From UBA4416 sp963422675 (GTDB lineage: Bacteria > Bacteroidota > Bacteroidia > B-17B0 > Aurantibacillaceae), in NCBI GenBank assembly GCA_963422675.2, contig CAXVYS010000023.1, forward strand, positions 44,905 to 108,904: 64,000 nt of DNA, read 5' to 3'. Positions within the stretch are counted from its first letter, which is position 1. Every line of letters begins with the position of its first letter. Shown one piece after another: positions 42,792 through 51,640 of the stretch. The notes beneath the pieces were generated by a model. That model was not told where the DNA came from. It worked only from the letters and a program-made list of their open reading frames with translations, and did not search any database. A program made the position numbers and the translations under genes.

Positions 42792-42816
42792 CGGTTAGAG
42801 AAGAACAAAAATAATT

Positions 42817-42890
42817 GCTCCTATAGCTCATTCGGTTAGAGCAACTGACTCATAATCAGTAGGTGCCTGGTTCGATTCCAGGTGGGAGCA
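42817..42890 (+). tRNA. tRNA with CAT anticodon (tRNA-Met, possibly tRNA-Ile2)
   Basis: A 74-nt cloverleaf: acceptor GCTCCTA/TGGGAGC, D arm GCTC...GAGC, anticodon stem ACTGA/TCAGT with loop CTCATAA, and T arm CCTGG-TTCGATT-CCAGG; discriminator A, no encoded CCA. A CAT anticodon can be elongator Met or Ile2 (lysidine-modified); the overall sequence suits elongator Met, but this is not certain. Confidence 0.92.
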
Positions 42891-42899
42891 CTTTAATTT

Positions 42900-42938
42900 G
42901 ACCTAGAACCCCAGTCTTTATTGGGTTCTAGGTCTTTT
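42900..42938 (+). terminator. Terminator after the tRNA gene
   Basis: Stem GACCTAGAACCC / GGGTTCTAGGTC followed by TTTT, 10 bp after the tRNA. Confidence 0.75.
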
Positions 42939-43404
42939 AGTTTTAAAATGGTTGCTTTTTTTTGGTAATGGAACGGCTATATCATTATTTTTTAGTGAAA
43001 AGAATTGAACCCCATTTGATTTTTTTTCATCTTGTTTTTTATTCATGTGAATTACTTCAGTCTGGCTTATTAAACCCCTTCCATAGATGCCAAATGCTGC
43101 AAAAGCATCATATTTATCATAAAAGTGCCAATAGTTTAAATATTCTTCACCAGCCTTTATTTCATAATGGTCTACACAATTTGTACTTGCAGAAACACCT
43201 GTATAGCTTTATGATTTATCATAGCTTACATAAGATTCAAGAATCCTTGCTGGTGAATAAACCGTTGTAATTGAATTTGGTATTGATTGAAGATTTGTTC
43301 TATTAGTAAAGTTTCCGTTTATGTATAAATCAAATATGAAATTGTGATTTTTCTCATTTGTTCTATCACTACTTACTTCAAAATATAAAGGATTGTTAAC
43401 AAAT
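42914..43404 (-). pseudogene. Decayed protein gene beside the tRNA (in-frame stop, no start)
   Basis: On the minus strand a single frame reads NPLYFEVSSDRTNEKNHNFI, then FDLYINGNFTNRT, VYSPARILESYVSYDKS, an ochre stop near 43215, then SYTGVSASTNCVDHYEIKAG and FAAFGIYGRG before ending TKRPRTQ near 42914. Upstream the frame is closed by a stop with no start codon. The two parts fit one protein interrupted by a nonsense mutation. I recall similar sequences in Bacteroidota phage-like or structural gene sets, but the family is not certain. Position next to a tRNA suits a relic of an integrated element. Confidence 0.6.
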
Positions 43405-43421
43405 ATCTACCGAAATAACAC

Positions 43422-43453
43422 AAAAAAAAGAAGCTCAAAAGGCTTCTTTTTTG
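43422..43453. terminator. Hairpin with A and T runs
   Basis: AAAAAAGAAGC / GGCTTCTTTTTT around a short loop; a bidirectional terminator between the pseudogene and the next small gene. Confidence 0.7.
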
Positions 43454-43526
43454 TTTCCCCTTAAAATTTATTTTTTCTAATATTTTTAACTTGGTTCAAA
43501 AAACAATATAATTATTTTCTGAAAGA

Positions 43527-43805
43527 ATGAGTATTAATTTTAAAAGTAGAAAAATGATAAAATTTCACCCAATTAGCGAAGGTTTTAATGTAATATTAAG
43601 ATTTAAAAAAGGACATTATAATGTTGGATCAATTGTATATGAAAAGAAATGGCTATCTTTTGAAGACAAGCTTTTTAATAATATTACTTTATTTTTCGGT
43701 TCCAATATGGAGTTTGTTTTTAATGATGTTAGACGGCATTATAATAAAGGAAAAAAGAAATTAAAAATGAAAGAGCAATTTCTTTTAGAACATTATTTAT
43801 TCTAA
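43527..43805 (+). CDS. Hypothetical protein (92 residues)
   Basis: Not recognised. A basic, soluble-looking 92-residue protein (MSINFKSRKMIKFHPISEGF ... RRHYNKGKKKLKMKEQFLLE) with no signal or known motif, starting at an ATG after an A-rich stretch with a GAAAGA ribosome-binding-like sequence. It lies in a patch with two gene remnants, so it may itself be a fragment. Confidence 0.4.
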   Translation: MSINFKSRKMIKFHPISEGFNVILRFKKGHYNVGSIVYEKKWLSFEDKLFNNITLFFGSNMEFVFNDVRRHYNKGKKKLKMKEQFLLEHYLF

Positions 43806-43832
43806 TATGTACATGCAAGGAATTGATACTGC

Positions 43833-44222
43833 TTAATATGAGTTATAACTCCATCTATCAAGACTATCAATCTTTTTAACTATTTTTTTTATCTCTTTTT
43901 GTTCAACATTATAAGAAATCAAATAGTCTTTTGTTCTTAATTTCATTTCTGCCTTTGTTAAATTCGGTTCAATAAAACTGCCATCTTTATAGCAGCTATT
44001 ACAAAAACTGTAGTTTTTTATATTACCATCATCAGCGTATTGTACTACTGAATTAAATCTTTTACCACAGCTTTGGCATCTATCTGAATATGTTGGTTTG
44101 TCAATATTTATTCTATATTTTAAAAGCTCTTCATTTCTTTCTCTTATCGTCCAGTATTTAATTCCAATTATAGTTAATACTGATCCCATAATTAATATTA
44201 TACAGCTTGAAATTAAATTCAA
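43833..44222 (-). CDS. Membrane-anchored zinc-ribbon protein
   Basis: A 129-residue protein with one N-terminal transmembrane helix (SSCIILIMGSVLTIIGIKYW) and a zinc-ribbon of the PF12674 kind: CQSCGKRF, then NYSFCNSCYKDGSFIEP, giving two CxxC pairs. In this family the usual architecture is a short cytosolic ribbon; fusion behind a membrane helix is less usual. Function unknown. Confidence 0.65.
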   Translation of the reverse strand: MNLISSCIILIMGSVLTIIGIKYWTIRERNEELLKYRINIDKPTYSDRCQSCGKRFNSVVQYADDGNIKNYSFCNSCYKDGSFIEPNLTKAEMKLRTKDYLISYNVEQKEIKKIVKKIDSLDRWSYNSY

Positions 44223-44294
44223 GTTATCAAGTGATCTAATTGAATCGGAAACTTTATTTTCTATTGTTGCAATATCTTGCTAGAAAAAAAATAG

Positions 44295-44471
44295 ATGTGT
44301 TACACAGTAAATAACAAAAAGACCAAAGAAGAAATTGCTGTTAAACTCAAAAAACGGGTCCTTGCAGATGATGAAGTATTGAAAGCTTCTTTTCTTTCTG
44401 GCTTCCAACACCCAAAGATGTACATAGTAAAGCAAGAACAACCACCAACATATGCAGTGTGTGTAAATTAA
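44295..44471 (+). pseudogene. N-terminal fragment of an SRAP (YedK/HMCES-like) gene
   Basis: 58 codons starting MCYTVNNKKTKEEIAVKL and running to GFQHPKMYIVKQEQPPTY before a stop. The family begins with the catalytic Cys2 that forms a crosslink with abasic sites in single-stranded DNA, and Bacteroidota members start MCYTVN. Full-length SRAP proteins are about 220 residues; the WGLIP block and the catalytic Glu/His region are gone, so this is a truncated relic. Confidence 0.65.
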
Positions 44472-44708
44472 GAAGAAAAATGTAAAATAAGATTGGTTAA
44501 TCAAAATATATTAAAGAAAAGTATTTGTACAAAGTGCAAACCATTATTGTATATTAGTTTATAGCATTTACTTATTATCAATATAAATTGAATCACATGA
44601 TTTTAAGCGGTTTAAGTAATACTATTTTTTCGCAGACATCGCTTTCCTTTAATAAAACCATTTTTAGTAAAATAAACCCCTTTTCACTACATTAGTATAA
44701 AAAAACAG

Positions 44709-45059
44709 ATGAAAAAAATAGTTTTTTATGTTACCATTCTTATTTTCCTGAGTAATTATTGTAAAGCACAAATTGAAAAAGTGAGCTGGCGATTGGTTGT
44801 TACTAAAATAGATAATACCGTTAAAAATGCTTCGGATGTTATTGTTTTAGAATTTCCGGATAACGTAAATTATACCAAAGGCGGAAAGAAAGGGAAGTAT
44901 GCAATAGCCGATGGTAAGCTAACCTTAACTCCTACAGGTGGAGGCGCTGAGGTCTACTTAATTAAGCACTGTGAAAATAAATATATGGAATTGATTTTTT
45001 CAGGACTAAGTCCCAGGGTTGAAATCTATATCCAAAACCCGGTGATAAGGCATTTATAA
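44709..45059 (+). CDS. Small secreted protein (116 residues)
   Basis: Signal peptide KKIVFYVTILIFLSNYCKA, then a beta-rich body (WRLVVTKIDNTVKNASDVIVLEF ... KLTLTPTGGGAEVYLIKHCENKYMELIFSG) that resembles a half-size lipocalin-like or PKD-like fold. I do not know the family. It stands alone with AT-rich flanks. Confidence 0.6.
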   Translation: MKKIVFYVTILIFLSNYCKAQIEKVSWRLVVTKIDNTVKNASDVIVLEFPDNVNYTKGGKKGKYAIADGKLTLTPTGGGAEVYLIKHCENKYMELIFSGLSPRVEIYIQNPVIRHL

Positions 45060-45115
45060 GAATAGCAGGTAAAGCAAGTGCCTTAATGACATCTTAATTG
45101 TTGGAATAAGAACCA

Positions 45116-45478
45116 TTACTGATGCGATAATTTGTTTAATGCTTCGGGTAGTGAACTTACAAAGTTGATCTGCCCGCCTTTGTTACTTTCATACATGAAG
45201 TCTGTGATACTCTTAGCATCATATTTCGTAAAATCTCCTATGATGGCTAGTTTCACCCGGTAATTTGAAAATTTTTGAAGGATCTCACCAGCCATTCCAT
45301 TTTTTAAATCAAAAAAATCAGGGGGCATATTTTTCTCGTGAAGGATGATGTTGTCGAAATCCTGGTAATAGATAGTACCTAACAACTCTAATCCGTCTTC
45401 TGCCGTTTTAATGATAAGGTCAGTTGAAATTACTTCAGCAATTTTTGTATGGTTGAGGTTGTGAGTTTCAATTTTCAT
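45116..45478 (-). CDS. DUF4180 family protein
   Basis: A 120-residue cytosolic protein matching DUF4180: KIAEVISTDLIIKTAEDGLELLGTIYYQDFDNIILHEKNMPPDFFDLKNGMAGEILQKFSNYRVKLAIIGDF, close to the family's full length. Function unknown; members are often near regulators and may behave like STAS-type switches. A single gene. Confidence 0.85.
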   Translation of the reverse strand: MKIETHNLNHTKIAEVISTDLIIKTAEDGLELLGTIYYQDFDNIILHEKNMPPDFFDLKNGMAGEILQKFSNYRVKLAIIGDFTKYDAKSITDFMYESNKGGQINFVSSLPEALNKLSHQ

Positions 45479-45866
45479 TTTTTTTCTTATGTTATCCGGA
45501 TCATTTTTACGGGTTATCCGGGATCTCTAAATATCATTTTTTTGTACTTAACGTATAAATTTACACGATAAAAACCATTTTATTGTCTGGGAATTTCATT
45601 TAAGTTGGAAATAAAAAGCAAATTCCTCAGGTGGTTCACTTTTTTTGATTTAATTTTGAATGCATAGTTCTTTCATTTTTTGAATGCAGATTAAATTTCG
45701 GAAACTTTTTTTTGATAATGGGTGAGTTTACTGATCGTACCCTATATCAATAACATAATAGTACCATTAGTGAAAATTTCGTATCGAAGATTACGCATGC
45801 CATGTTCCCTCTTACAATAGATAACGTAAATGTTTTATCTATTGTATTAATCAAATACAGAAGTAT
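45479..45866. other. 388-bp gap ahead of the orphan response regulator
   Basis: No gene seen. It holds two direct copies of GTTATCCGG (about 45490 and 45514) and CGTACCCTATATC near 45738, which is similar to the CCCTAAAAT motifs at 54.5-55.0 kb. Otherwise AT-rich. Confidence 0.4.
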
Positions 45867-46508
45867 ATGAAACCAATAACGTTAGGAATAGCAGAAGACC
45901 ATTTATTGATTAGGCAAGGCCTTGTAACGATGCTTAATAATGAAGATCGCATTCATGTACTTTTTGATGTGAGCAATGGTAAAGAATTACTCGATCAACT
46001 GGAAATTTTCCATCCCCAGATTCTGATCCTTGATCTGCAGATGCCTGTGATGGGAGGAGCGGAAGCGTATGCCGTGATTAAAGAAAAGTACCCCAACATC
46101 AAAGTGATTATTTTAAGTATGCATTATAATGATGCTTACATCAAACAATTTGCGATGAATGGGGTAGTGGGCTTTTTGCCTAAGAATTGTGATTTTGAAA
46201 AAATGCTCGATACAATTTATTCTGTATATGAACAGGGCTATTATTTTGACTCGGTATTAACCGAATTCTCTTATAAAAATTTTAGTATCACCACAACAAG
46301 TAGTTCCGATAATTTATCGGAACGGGAAATAGATATTATTAGATTATTGTATAACGAAAAAAACGTGGAAGAAATTGCCGGAATATTATTTATCGATGAG
46401 AATACCGTAGAATGGCACAAGAGTGAAATATTTGGAAAAACAGAAACCAAAACGGTCATAGGCCTTTTGAAATATGCGATTTCCAGAGGAATTATAAACC
46501 TGACTTAA
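45867..46508 (+). CDS. LuxR/NarL-type response regulator (orphan)
   Basis: A 213-residue two-component regulator: receiver domain with AEDH at residues 9-12, phospho-acceptor Asp56 in ILILDLQMP, Thr/Ser in LSMHYND and Lys in LPKNCD, then a LuxR-type HTH NLSEREIDIIRLLYNEKNVEEIAGILFIDENTVEWHKSEIF. The HTH is slightly unusual in using VEWHKS where most have VKTHRS. No kinase gene is adjacent; a kinase region lies 5 kb downstream. Target unknown. Confidence 0.9.
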   Translation: MKPITLGIAEDHLLIRQGLVTMLNNEDRIHVLFDVSNGKELLDQLEIFHPQILILDLQMPVMGGAEAYAVIKEKYPNIKVIILSMHYNDAYIKQFAMNGVVGFLPKNCDFEKMLDTIYSVYEQGYYFDSVLTEFSYKNFSITTTSSSDNLSEREIDIIRLLYNEKNVEEIAGILFIDENTVEWHKSEIFGKTETKTVIGLLKYAISRGIINLT

Positions 46509-46705
46509 GTTTTTTTTTGACCAGTATTTATATAAAGACCTGTACTGCGTGGAGTTCTTTCCTCTCGGTACTCCGGTAGTGGCTATTTTCGATAAAAGTG
46601 ATGTTTCTCATCCCATTTCCGTTATGTTAAAGCCTGTTATTCTGTTTTTTATTTTGTAATTAGTTCCTCTTAAGTAGTACCTTTATCTCATAAACTATTC
46701 TTGCC

Positions 46706-47035
46706 ATGACAGCTGCGAACTACGAAAATATTGCTAACGAATTAATTAAGCGTACCGACTTCTTTAATCAATTACCCGAAGATGTTGGCCTGGATGCAGC
46801 AGAGATCAATGCAGACCTTGTAGATCATTACCTGGAATTAAGCATCATGTTAAAAGAAGGCAAAGATTTTGTAGAGTTTACAGTAAAAGATAAAGCACAA
46901 ACCGAAAAAGCATTGATTGCTTTGCATACGGAAATGCTTGAGGAGTTAAAAAAACTTTCGGAGTTTGGTTATAATAAAACGGAGTGGATTGCATTTCATG
47001 AATCCGGTCTTTCCGAAAATTATTTTCCAAGATAA
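46706..47035 (+). CDS. Hypothetical protein (109 residues)
   Basis: Not recognised. An acidic, helical cytosolic protein (ELIKRTDFFNQLPEDVGLDAAEINADLVDHYLELS ... TEMLEELKKLSEFGYNKTEW) with no signal peptide. Its start has a TATTCTTG element close upstream, near the -7 consensus. It converges on the metallo-hydrolase gene with a 16-bp gap. Confidence 0.6.
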   Translation: MTAANYENIANELIKRTDFFNQLPEDVGLDAAEINADLVDHYLELSIMLKEGKDFVEFTVKDKAQTEKALIALHTEMLEELKKLSEFGYNKTEWIAFHESGLSENYFPR

Positions 47036-47051
47036 TTTTTTACTAAAAGGA

Positions 47052-48461
47052 TTACTTATGTATAAGAGGGATGATTTGCCCTTTAACCGGTATAACTACA
47101 TTCTTAAAATCGGCTTCCAACAATTTTTCCTTAAAAAATAATTTAGCATCTGTATCTCCATGAACTAAGAAAATGGTTTTTACCTTTTTGTTGTCCTGGC
47201 AGGAAAGAAAACGGATCATCTCCTGATAATCGGCATGTGCACTGAGCGATGAGATGGATTCTATACCTGCATTTACTTTAAATACATCGCCAAAGATATG
47301 CACCTCTTTTTCTCCTGACATTAACCTGGCACCGAGGGTATAAGGTGCGCAATAGCCACTCAATAATACTGTGTTTTGTGGATCACTAATGGTGTTTCTT
47401 ATGTGATGTTTAATTCGTCCTGCATCTCCCATCCCTGATGCCGATATAATAACACAAGGCTCTTTGCGATCGTTTAAAGCTTTCGATTCTTCTACATTTT
47501 CTATATACGTTAAGTTAGAAAAACCAAAAGGATCCGGATCTTTTTTGATGTACCGTTGAAGCTCATCATTAAAACTTTCGGGATGGTTTCTTACAATAGC
47601 GGTTGCTTTTGTAGAGAGTGGGCTATCTACATAGATTTGAATTTCCGGAAGCTTATTTTCATTTTTTAATTTATCGAGTATATATAGGAGTTCCTGCGTA
47701 CGTCCTAAACTAAAGGCAGGAATTACTAATTTTCCTTTTTGTTCAACACATGTTTTTATCAAAATACTGAGGAGTTTATTTTCCGTATCCGGTGCCGGTT
47801 CATGCAACCTGTCGCCATAAGTAGATTCACATATAATATAATCAGCCTGTTTAAATATAGCAGGTGGTTTTAAAAGCGGATCTGAATACCGGCCTATATC
47901 ACCTGTAAAGGTAAGTTTGGTAATGTGACCATTTTCATTCGCTGTTATATTAATGGCAGAACTTCCAATGATATGGCCATTTTCGGAAAAATAAAAAGAC
48001 AACTCATCGTTCAATTTAAAATCCGTATCAAAAAGAATCTTCTCAAATTGATTCATGCAATTTTCCGCGTCAAAAACGGTATAGAGAGGTTCAATTTCGG
48101 GTTCACCTTTTTTTTGCCGTTTTATATTTATATAGTTTACATCATTTTCATGAATGTGGGCACTATCCAATAATAAAACACTGCATACATCATAGGTTGC
48201 AGCAGTACAGTAAATTTTCCCTTTAAAACCACGTTTCACCAGCAGGGGTAAACTTCCTGAATGATCGATGTGTGCATGTGATAATAAAACGGCTTCAATA
48301 GCAGAGGCATCAAATTCTATGTTTCTGTTCCATTCATCTGTTTCTTTTCCTCTTCCCTGGTAAAGCCCGCAATCCAATAAAACCCGGGATCCCTTATCAG
48401 TGATGAGCAGGTGCTTACTTCCGGTTACACTTTCTGTAGCTCCTATAAATTCTATTTTCAT
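47052..48461 (-). CDS. Beta-CASP metallo-beta-lactamase-fold hydrolase (RNA-processing type)
   Basis: A 469-residue enzyme of the MBL/beta-CASP group that includes CPSF73-like and YsfG-type nucleases. Motif 2 LLSHAHIDHSG, motif 3 and 4 FSENGHIIGSSAINI and TGDIGRYSDPLLKP, the beta-CASP domain with ESTYGDRLHEP and LVIPAFSLGRTQELLYIL, and the C-terminal RMMBL region VNAGIESISSLSAHADYQEM and FLVHGDTDAKLFF. It probably cuts RNA or processes a nucleic acid. A single gene. Confidence 0.92.
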   Translation of the reverse strand: MKIEFIGATESVTGSKHLLITDKGSRVLLDCGLYQGRGKETDEWNRNIEFDASAIEAVLLSHAHIDHSGSLPLLVKRGFKGKIYCTAATYDVCSVLLLDSAHIHENDVNYINIKRQKKGEPEIEPLYTVFDAENCMNQFEKILFDTDFKLNDELSFYFSENGHIIGSSAINITANENGHITKLTFTGDIGRYSDPLLKPPAIFKQADYIICESTYGDRLHEPAPDTENKLLSILIKTCVEQKGKLVIPAFSLGRTQELLYILDKLKNENKLPEIQIYVDSPLSTKATAIVRNHPESFNDELQRYIKKDPDPFGFSNLTYIENVEESKALNDRKEPCVIISASGMGDAGRIKHHIRNTISDPQNTVLLSGYCAPYTLGARLMSGEKEVHIFGDVFKVNAGIESISSLSAHADYQEMIRFLSCQDNKKVKTIFLVHGDTDAKLFFKEKLLEADFKNVVIPVKGQIIPLIHK

Positions 48462-48716
48462 ATGATTGTTTTAGAGAGGTTAAATTTGGTTTAGTTATAC
48501 CATCGTTATAGCCTATATCTGTTATAAAACTAACATGAGCATCGACTCTTAATCCTGCCAACACATAATACAAAATGATGATTGGATTTCATGACAACAA
48601 ATTATCACATATTTTAGTGTTTTCAAAGTAATATCTGAAACTTTTACACTTTTAAATTCCGAAAAGAGTAAATAAGAATACGTTGCTTTTGTGTTTTATA
48701 ATTTTAAAATAGTAAT
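48462..48716. other. Upstream gap of the metallo-hydrolase; nothing coding seen
   Basis: About 250 bp of AT-rich sequence with no gene or strong repeat; it leads into the decayed stretch at 48717-48970. Confidence 0.4.
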
Positions 48717-48970
48717 ATGAAAGCCGTTAATGCAGAAGATGTTCTTTATTAGATTATTTCTCCTGGAAAAGACAGATGATCCGGATTTAAGGTTCATAAA
48801 TAAATGAACGTTTTGTTGTATCTTTAATTGTAGATGAATGAGATGTTTTATCACACTTAATTTCATTTTTAAATGAAGAAACATCACCAGGAAAGCCGGA
48901 TAGATTAATGATACCATTCACAATAGCAGAGTTTGAACGTACATATGGAGTTACAGAATACTGCTGTTAA
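48717..48970 (+). pseudogene. Decayed small gene with frame changes
   Basis: An ATG at 48717 opens MKAVNAEDVLY and stops; a shifted frame then reads FIRLFLLEKTDDPDLRFINK; and after another shift DVLSHLISFLNEETSPGKPD leads to RLMIPFTIAEFERTYGVTEYCC and a stop at 48970. The pieces read like one or two lost proteins, but no family is recognised, so this is a tentative call. Confidence 0.35.
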
Positions 48971-49054
48971 AAAAATTAACAAATAGAAAATATAACAAAA
49001 ATAAATATAAGCTATTCGTTTATATGAGTACTTTCACTAAATAATATTTTGTAA

Positions 49055-49648
49055 TTGAAGGTTGTTTCGCTAAATAATTTAACTATTTCTGAGTTTGAGT
49101 TACTATTCAAAAAAAATTACAATCAATTGTGTAATGTTGCTTTCCGAATAGTGAATGATAAGGATATTGCAGAAGATTTGGTTCAGGATGTTTTTTTGAA
49201 GGTTTGGGAAAATAAAGAATCCATAAATTTTGCATCTAATCCCGGCGGCTATTTTTACAAAATGGTATCTAACAGTTGTCTGAATTATATTTCCAGAAAA
49301 AAGGTTTTAAAATTTAGTGACTCTGATAAACAGAATATTTCAAATATTGCAACAAACGATTCTACAGAAAGTAATCTTGATTTCAAAAAATTTCAAAAAA
49401 CAATTTATAGTGCCCTGAACGCTTTACCTCCAAAGTGTAAAGCTATTTTTATCTTAAGTAGATTTGAAGATATGAAATACCGGGAAATTGCAGAACAGCT
49501 TGAGATTTCAATAAAAACAGTGGAAGCACAAATGGGTATTGCCATAAGCAGGCTGAATAATGATTTGAAACCTGTATTAATGAAGAATTTCCCCGATATT
49601 ATGTTTACTTTAATCATTCTTAAATATTTTTTAGAGATACTAGGATAA
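49055..49648 (+). CDS. ECF-type RNA polymerase sigma factor
   Basis: A 197-residue extracytoplasmic-function sigma factor. Region 2: FELLFKKNYNQLCNVAFRIVNDKDIAEDLVQDVFLKVWEN; region 4: LNALPPKCKAIFILSRFEDMKYREIAEQLEISIKTVEAQMGIAI. The start is a TTG at 49055, with a TATTTTG -7-like sequence just before it. Followed 45 bp later by a FecR-type anti-sigma factor, the usual Bacteroidota pair, but no TonB-dependent receptor follows. Confidence 0.92.
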   Translation: MKVVSLNNLTISEFELLFKKNYNQLCNVAFRIVNDKDIAEDLVQDVFLKVWENKESINFASNPGGYFYKMVSNSCLNYISRKKVLKFSDSDKQNISNIATNDSTESNLDFKKFQKTIYSALNALPPKCKAIFILSRFEDMKYREIAEQLEISIKTVEAQMGIAISRLNNDLKPVLMKNFPDIMFTLIILKYFLEILG

Positions 49649-49693
49649 TCATTTAAGGGTAAAAGGTTAAAAACCTGTCTTATAAGTATAACA

Positions 49694-50548
49694 ATGCCTC
49701 AAATAAAAGAATTAATCATAAAAGTAGTTTCCGGTAATGCTTCTGCTCAGGAGGTTAGCCAGCTAACGGATTGGCGAAATCAATCCGTAGAAAACGATAA
49801 TTATTATAAAGGTATCCTTAATTTATGGGAAAAGATAGGGGGAGCAAAAGAAGAAATTACAACAGACACTAATAAAGCCTGGGAAAACGTTTACAATAAA
49901 ATACATACGGGTAAAAAAACAAATACATTTTACCTTAAAATAGCAGCGGTAGTGGTTCTTCTTATTTCTGTTGGCATTGTAACAAAGTTGTTCTTCCTTA
50001 ATCCCGATAACATTAAGGCAACGGAAGACGATACTCTCACCGAAAATGTGACTCCAGAAAATAGTCATGCAAAGGTAAACAACGTTTATGCATCAGATTC
50101 TATCAAAGAATTAATGCTGAATGATAGCTCCCTGGTGATCTTGAACTCTAATTCTGAAATTTCCTATAAAGATTTCTCAGAAAACCATACAAGGTTGGTA
50201 AATTTAAAAGGAGAGGCCTATTTTGATATTATTCATAAATCCGAAGACTTTATTGTAGCAGCAGGCAGCATAAAAGTAAAAGTGATAGGAACAGTTTTTA
50301 GCGTAAGATCTTTTAGAAACGATAGTATTATTGAAGTGGTGGTAGAAGAGGGAGAGGTAAAAGCTTATGAGGCAAAAAACACTAAGAATAAAATAATGCT
50401 CTCCGCTAAAGAAAAAGGAGAATACAATACTAAAACGCATGAGTTTACCAAGTCGGAATCAACTCACAAAACCAAATGGTGGAAGGGCTTTTTTTCGCGG
50501 TTAAAAAAAATAGTAGATAGGTTAAAACACCGAAAGGAAGAGGAATAA
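49694..50548 (+). CDS. FecR-family anti-sigma factor
   Basis: A 284-residue single-pass membrane regulator: cytoplasmic N-terminal domain (residues 1-75, NASAQEVSQLTDWRNQS), transmembrane helix YLKIAAVVVLLISVGIVTKLFF, then the periplasmic FecR domain with LNSNSEISYKDFSENHTRLVNLKGEAYFDI and FIVAAGSIKVKVIGTVFSV. The final DUF4974 domain common in the family is replaced by a short basic tail ending VDRLKHRKEEE. It should hold the adjacent sigma factor; the partner receptor is not in the window. Confidence 0.9.
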   Translation: MPQIKELIIKVVSGNASAQEVSQLTDWRNQSVENDNYYKGILNLWEKIGGAKEEITTDTNKAWENVYNKIHTGKKTNTFYLKIAAVVVLLISVGIVTKLFFLNPDNIKATEDDTLTENVTPENSHAKVNNVYASDSIKELMLNDSSLVILNSNSEISYKDFSENHTRLVNLKGEAYFDIIHKSEDFIVAAGSIKVKVIGTVFSVRSFRNDSIIEVVVEEGEVKAYEAKNTKNKIMLSAKEKGEYNTKTHEFTKSESTHKTKWWKGFFSRLKKIVDRLKHRKEEE

Positions 50549-50846
50549 CTTCTTTTACAGCTCTTATTCAATCATTTTGTCCACTTTCAAAAGGATAAAC
50601 TGCTATTTTGCCCCCTGTTAATGAAGTTAAAAAAGAGCATAATTTAAAATTATAGCATTTTAACAAAATGATACTCCGTTAAAAATCAGTTAATTATAAT
50701 TTTTTTCAGAAAAAATCCAGATTTCCTTAAGGGTGTTTTTACCGCTTATTGTCTTATAGATATACAACACACATGAGTTAAGTTAAACGAAAGTTGTTTA
50801 ACCATAAAAGAGGATAACCGAAAAGATAATAAAATTAAAGAAAGAG

Positions 50847-51485
50847 ATGGAGAGTGCAATATCAGAATTAAGAAAGAAAATATCGCGTGATATGCATGAT
50901 GAATTAAGTGGTTCGTTAGCAGGATTGAAATATTACGTGAATGATCTAAGATTGAAAGAGAAAGACCTGAATGTAAAACAAATGCTTGAAAATATTGAGA
51001 AAGAAGTATCAACTGTTTATAATCAGGCGAGAGAATACATGCATAAACTAAACGAGGGTCCAGAAAAGGCTTCAGGCGATATGAATGTGTTTTTGCAAAC
51101 ATTAACCCACGAGTTTTCCTTAAAGTACGAATTGAAAATCAATTTAAACATTAACAAAGAGGAAATAGAATGTGGATTAAGCATAAAACAACAAGCTCAA
51201 TTAACCCTGATTATAAAGGAGTCTCTTACAAATGCCATAAAACATTCCGGGGCCAGCCATTTAAACATAAATATATGGTTTTCCGAATCAACCTGTTTTT
51301 TTAATCTCAGTGATAATGGAAAAGGATTTAATATCAATTCTACAAAAAAAGGAATGGGCGTTTTAAATATGCAATTGAGAGTAGAAGAAATGAAAGGAAT
51401 GGTATCGGTTAAATCTTCACCAAAAGGAACTGTCATCGAAGGAAGTTTTCCTATAGATAAAAAAAGCAAATCGGCTACTCTATAA
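50847..51485 (+). CDS. Stand-alone histidine kinase core (HisKA_3 + HATPase), paralogue of the next gene
   Basis: A 212-residue protein holding only the dimerization/phospho-acceptor domain (KISRDMHDELSGSLAGLKYY, His17) and the ATPase domain (NAIKHSGA, DNGKGF, GMGVLNMQ). It matches the C-terminal ~210 residues of the neighbouring TPR histidine kinase closely over its whole length, with no sensor, membrane or coiled-coil part. An AAGAAAGAG ribosome-binding site precedes the ATG and the reading frame is closed upstream, so it appears to be a real short gene or a trimmed duplicate, rather than the end of an open longer gene. Confidence 0.75.
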   Translation: MESAISELRKKISRDMHDELSGSLAGLKYYVNDLRLKEKDLNVKQMLENIEKEVSTVYNQAREYMHKLNEGPEKASGDMNVFLQTLTHEFSLKYELKINLNINKEEIECGLSIKQQAQLTLIIKESLTNAIKHSGASHLNINIWFSESTCFFNLSDNGKGFNINSTKKGMGVLNMQLRVEEMKGMVSVKSSPKGTVIEGSFPIDKKSKSATL

Positions 51486-51640
51486 AATATCAAATTAAAA
51501 CATAATAATCAATAGTATTTATAATCAATAAAAAATTATATTTGATTACTTAGGTCTTAGTACCACTGACTAATTCATAAAGAGTCTCCTGTAATCTCAA
51601 GTATTCATTAATAAGTAGCTGTATTTTAAAGCGGGTAAAT

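Noticed and set aside
42962..43270. Plus-strand 102-residue frame after the tRNA
   Set aside because: It is antisense to the better protein-like pseudogene on the minus strand and its composition (His- and Leu-rich) is typical of a shadow.
44280..44504. Minus-strand 74-residue frame, Cys/Phe-rich
   Set aside because: It is the complement of the SRAP N-terminal fragment, which has real homology.
48696..48917. Minus-strand 73-residue frame
   Set aside because: It lies over the decayed plus-strand stretch, has no start signal and no recognisable family.
50746..51102. Minus-strand 118-residue frame
   Set aside because: Antisense to the kinase-core gene, which carries conserved motifs.
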